NCBI GenBank assembly: GCA_003601785.1
Contig: PIYA01000068.1
Coordinates: forward strand, 1 to 7,222
DNA: 7,222 nucleotides
Direction: 5' to 3'
Source of the DNA: Candidatus Bathyarchaeota archaeon
GTDB taxonomy: Archaea; Thermoproteota; Bathyarchaeia; Bathyarchaeales; Bathycorpusculaceae
Shown: piece after piece, positions 5,956-7,222 of the stretch
Layout: the number at the start of each line of letters is the position of its first letter
Position numbering within the stretch: position 1 is the stretch's first letter
Made by a program: the position numbers and the translations under genes
Notes under the pieces: generated by a model
Databases searched by the model: none
Seen by the model: only the letters and a program-made list of their open reading frames with translations
What the model was told of the DNA's origin: nothing

Positions 5956-7156
5956 CTAGGTTATGGTTAACGAATCCAAGTCTCTCGGGTAATACGTGAT
6001 TATCTCTGCTCCATCCTCAGTTATCAAAACAGTGTCAGAATGACGGAACCCCGCAAACCCCGTCTCGTAGATGCCTGGTTCACAGCTCACAACCATTCCC
6101 GCTTTCAAAGGCTCATCGTTTCCTATGTCAAGCCATGGTGGTTCATGCCCCTCCAAACCTAATCCATGTCCACTGTGATGCTTTACCAGATGCATCAGTC
6201 CAGCTTTCTTGAACACTCTAATCGTTGCTTTGTCTATCTCTCTCACTGCACTTAACCCCAGGTTTAAACGTGTTAAACGCTGCCTCTTGAGCCTTAACCA
6301 TCACATTAAAGTAGCGTTTCTGCTTCGCTGTCGGCTTGCCTACAATCATAGTTCTCTCCAACTCACAGCTGTAACCGCCAACATCTGCACTGGCGCCTGT
6401 TACAACAACATCGCCTTTCCTAATCACGCGTTTGGTTGCCATAGAATGGGGAATCGCACTCATCTCACCAACCTGACCTCTGAAACCGGCGCTTACGGGA
6501 ACACTTCTCCGAAGAGGCTCATATTCCGGTCCAAGAGTCTTCTTCATGATTGTTGACGCTTCATACGTGGCTGCCAACGCAACCTCCACATCCCAGAGAC
6601 CTTCCTCCGTGTACTCCTGCAATAAACTGTGAGCTAGGTTCGCCCATTTCGCGCTTTCTCTGATCAGCGTTATCTCTTCTTCAGATTTTATCAAGCGCAT
6701 GGAAGGAATCAGATCCTTCATGTCCACAAATTTTGCTCCGCGAAGTTTCTTCGTTATCGGTGGACCCCTGTAACCCCAGATTCCAGCGGCTCCAGCCTTG
6801 TTGTCTATGCCTATGCGTTTATTAGCCAGCTTCATCTCTTTCAAAAAATCGGCGAAATAGTCAATCGGATGTTTTTCTCCAGGGTAATCCACGTATGTTT
6901 TAACATCTTCTATTATTCTTGTTTTCAATGGAACATGGTCTTTTTCCAGAAGGGGACCCATGAAGGTTATTTTTCCGTCTAAGGGAATTATTAGAGCTGC
7001 CGGTCTCTCCGTCGTGATGAAGGAGTAACCCGTTAAATAGAATATGCTTGTGCTGTTTGTTAAGTACAACGCGTCTAACCTTCGTCTCCTCAAAACCTTT
7101 CTAACTTTTTCAACGCGGCGTTCGTATTCTCTTTCGCTTAGTGAAAACTTCACCAT
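5956..7156 (-). pseudogene. M24-family (creatinase/prolidase fold) protein, split by a frameshift
   Basis: Two frames join into one protein of about 398 residues. The first part (ATG 7156 to the shift near 6240) has the N-terminal creatinase-like domain (about 1-155, with YLTGYSF at 40-46) and the start of the pita-bread domain. The second (to TAG 5956-5958) holds SGHGLGLEGHEPP, SCEPGIYETG and GFRHSDTVLITEDGAE. The break follows PGVKCSE in an (GA)4 run; relatives read PGVKCS-x-[IV]-D, so removing four bases restores the expected spacing (KCSEIDKA). Unrepaired, the first part stops at 6218-6220 and lacks the catalytic His and Glu. Aligned with Pyrococcus prolidase, ligand Asp209 falls on Gly254, Asp220 on Glu265 (in CELERT) and Glu327 on Ser (in FRHSD), while the His and first Glu remain. 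This resembles creatinase-type members that do not use the two-metal centre, so X-Pro dipeptidase activity is doubtful. The shift may be a sequencing error. Probably cytoplasmic; no signal peptide. Confidence 0.8.
6237..6244. repeat. (TC)4/(GA)4 dinucleotide run at the frameshift point
   Basis: Four tandem GA units on the minus strand lie exactly where the M24 reading frame changes. A two-unit gain, or a one-unit loss from five units, would explain the shift by slippage. The two-unit gain gives a better family fit. Confidence 0.5.
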
Positions 7157-7192
7157 ACTAACACACTTAAATCTACATTTTATCAGTTAAGC

Positions 7193-7200
7193 GAATAAAT
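7193..7200 (-). promoter_or_regulatory. Candidate TATA element of the M24 gene
   Basis: ATTTATTC on the minus strand, preceded by a purine-rich AGTGAAAAGC that could be a BRE, predicts a transcript start near 7170. This gives a leader of about 14 bases before ATG 7156. A second AT-rich match at 7177-7185 (GATAAAATG) would instead give a leaderless message. No clear Shine-Dalgarno site precedes the ATG. Confidence 0.35.
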
Positions 7201-7222
7201 GCTTTTCACTAAAAGTTATTCT

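Noticed and set aside
6209..6556. 115-codon plus-strand frame across the M24 gene
   Set aside because: It is antisense to clear M24 motifs, its product is of low-complexity antisense type, and it has no ribosome site.

Overview
The window looks like chromosomal DNA of an archaeon, most likely of the Thermoproteota/Bathyarchaeia type. The evidence is indirect: TATA-like elements about 25-30 bases before likely transcript starts, GGTG/GGAG ribosome sites, an isoleucyl-tRNA synthetase with crenarchaeal-style motif variants, and a Sec-exported, sequon-rich protein with an Ig-like C-terminal module that I know mainly from such archaea. No rRNA, tRNA, CRISPR array or insertion sequence was seen.

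Left part (1-1704, + strand): the last 22 codons of an unidentified gene, then a compact alkylation-repair cluster. It begins with a 5'-truncated, frame-shifted remnant (137-285) that I read as the C-terminal end of an AlkD-like DNA glycosylase. This runs by an ATGA stop/start overlap into an intact O6-alkylguanine-DNA alkyltransferase (ogt), which overlaps by a few bases an AlkA-type 3-methyladenine DNA glycosylase. The two intact enzymes cover O6-alkylguanine (direct reversal) and N-alkylpurines (base excision). A perfect TTTATATA box lies at 125-132. The sampled lines of this cluster are clearly AT-richer than those of the genes to its right.

Middle (1705-4931, + strand): a 185-base spacer with two TATA-like elements and a 10-bp palindrome, then a full-length ileS gene with signature, editing, zinc-cysteine and KMSKS motifs all present.

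Right part (4771-7222, - strand, convergent with ileS): an exported protein with a DUF4114-like domain followed by an Ig-like module. Its open frame runs 161 bases into the antisense of ileS and probably has lost its natural stop. Upstream of it is an M24 (pita-bread, creatinase/prolidase-like) gene split by a frameshift in a GA dinucleotide run. Three of the five metal ligands usual in that family are replaced, so it may not be a metalloprolidase.

Three lesions (alkD-like remnant, M24 frameshift, read-through tail of the exported protein) in 7 kb suggest either real gene decay or small base-calling/assembly errors. I see no wholly new multi-gene system. The best leads are the layered alkylation-repair cluster and the non-canonical M24 protein.
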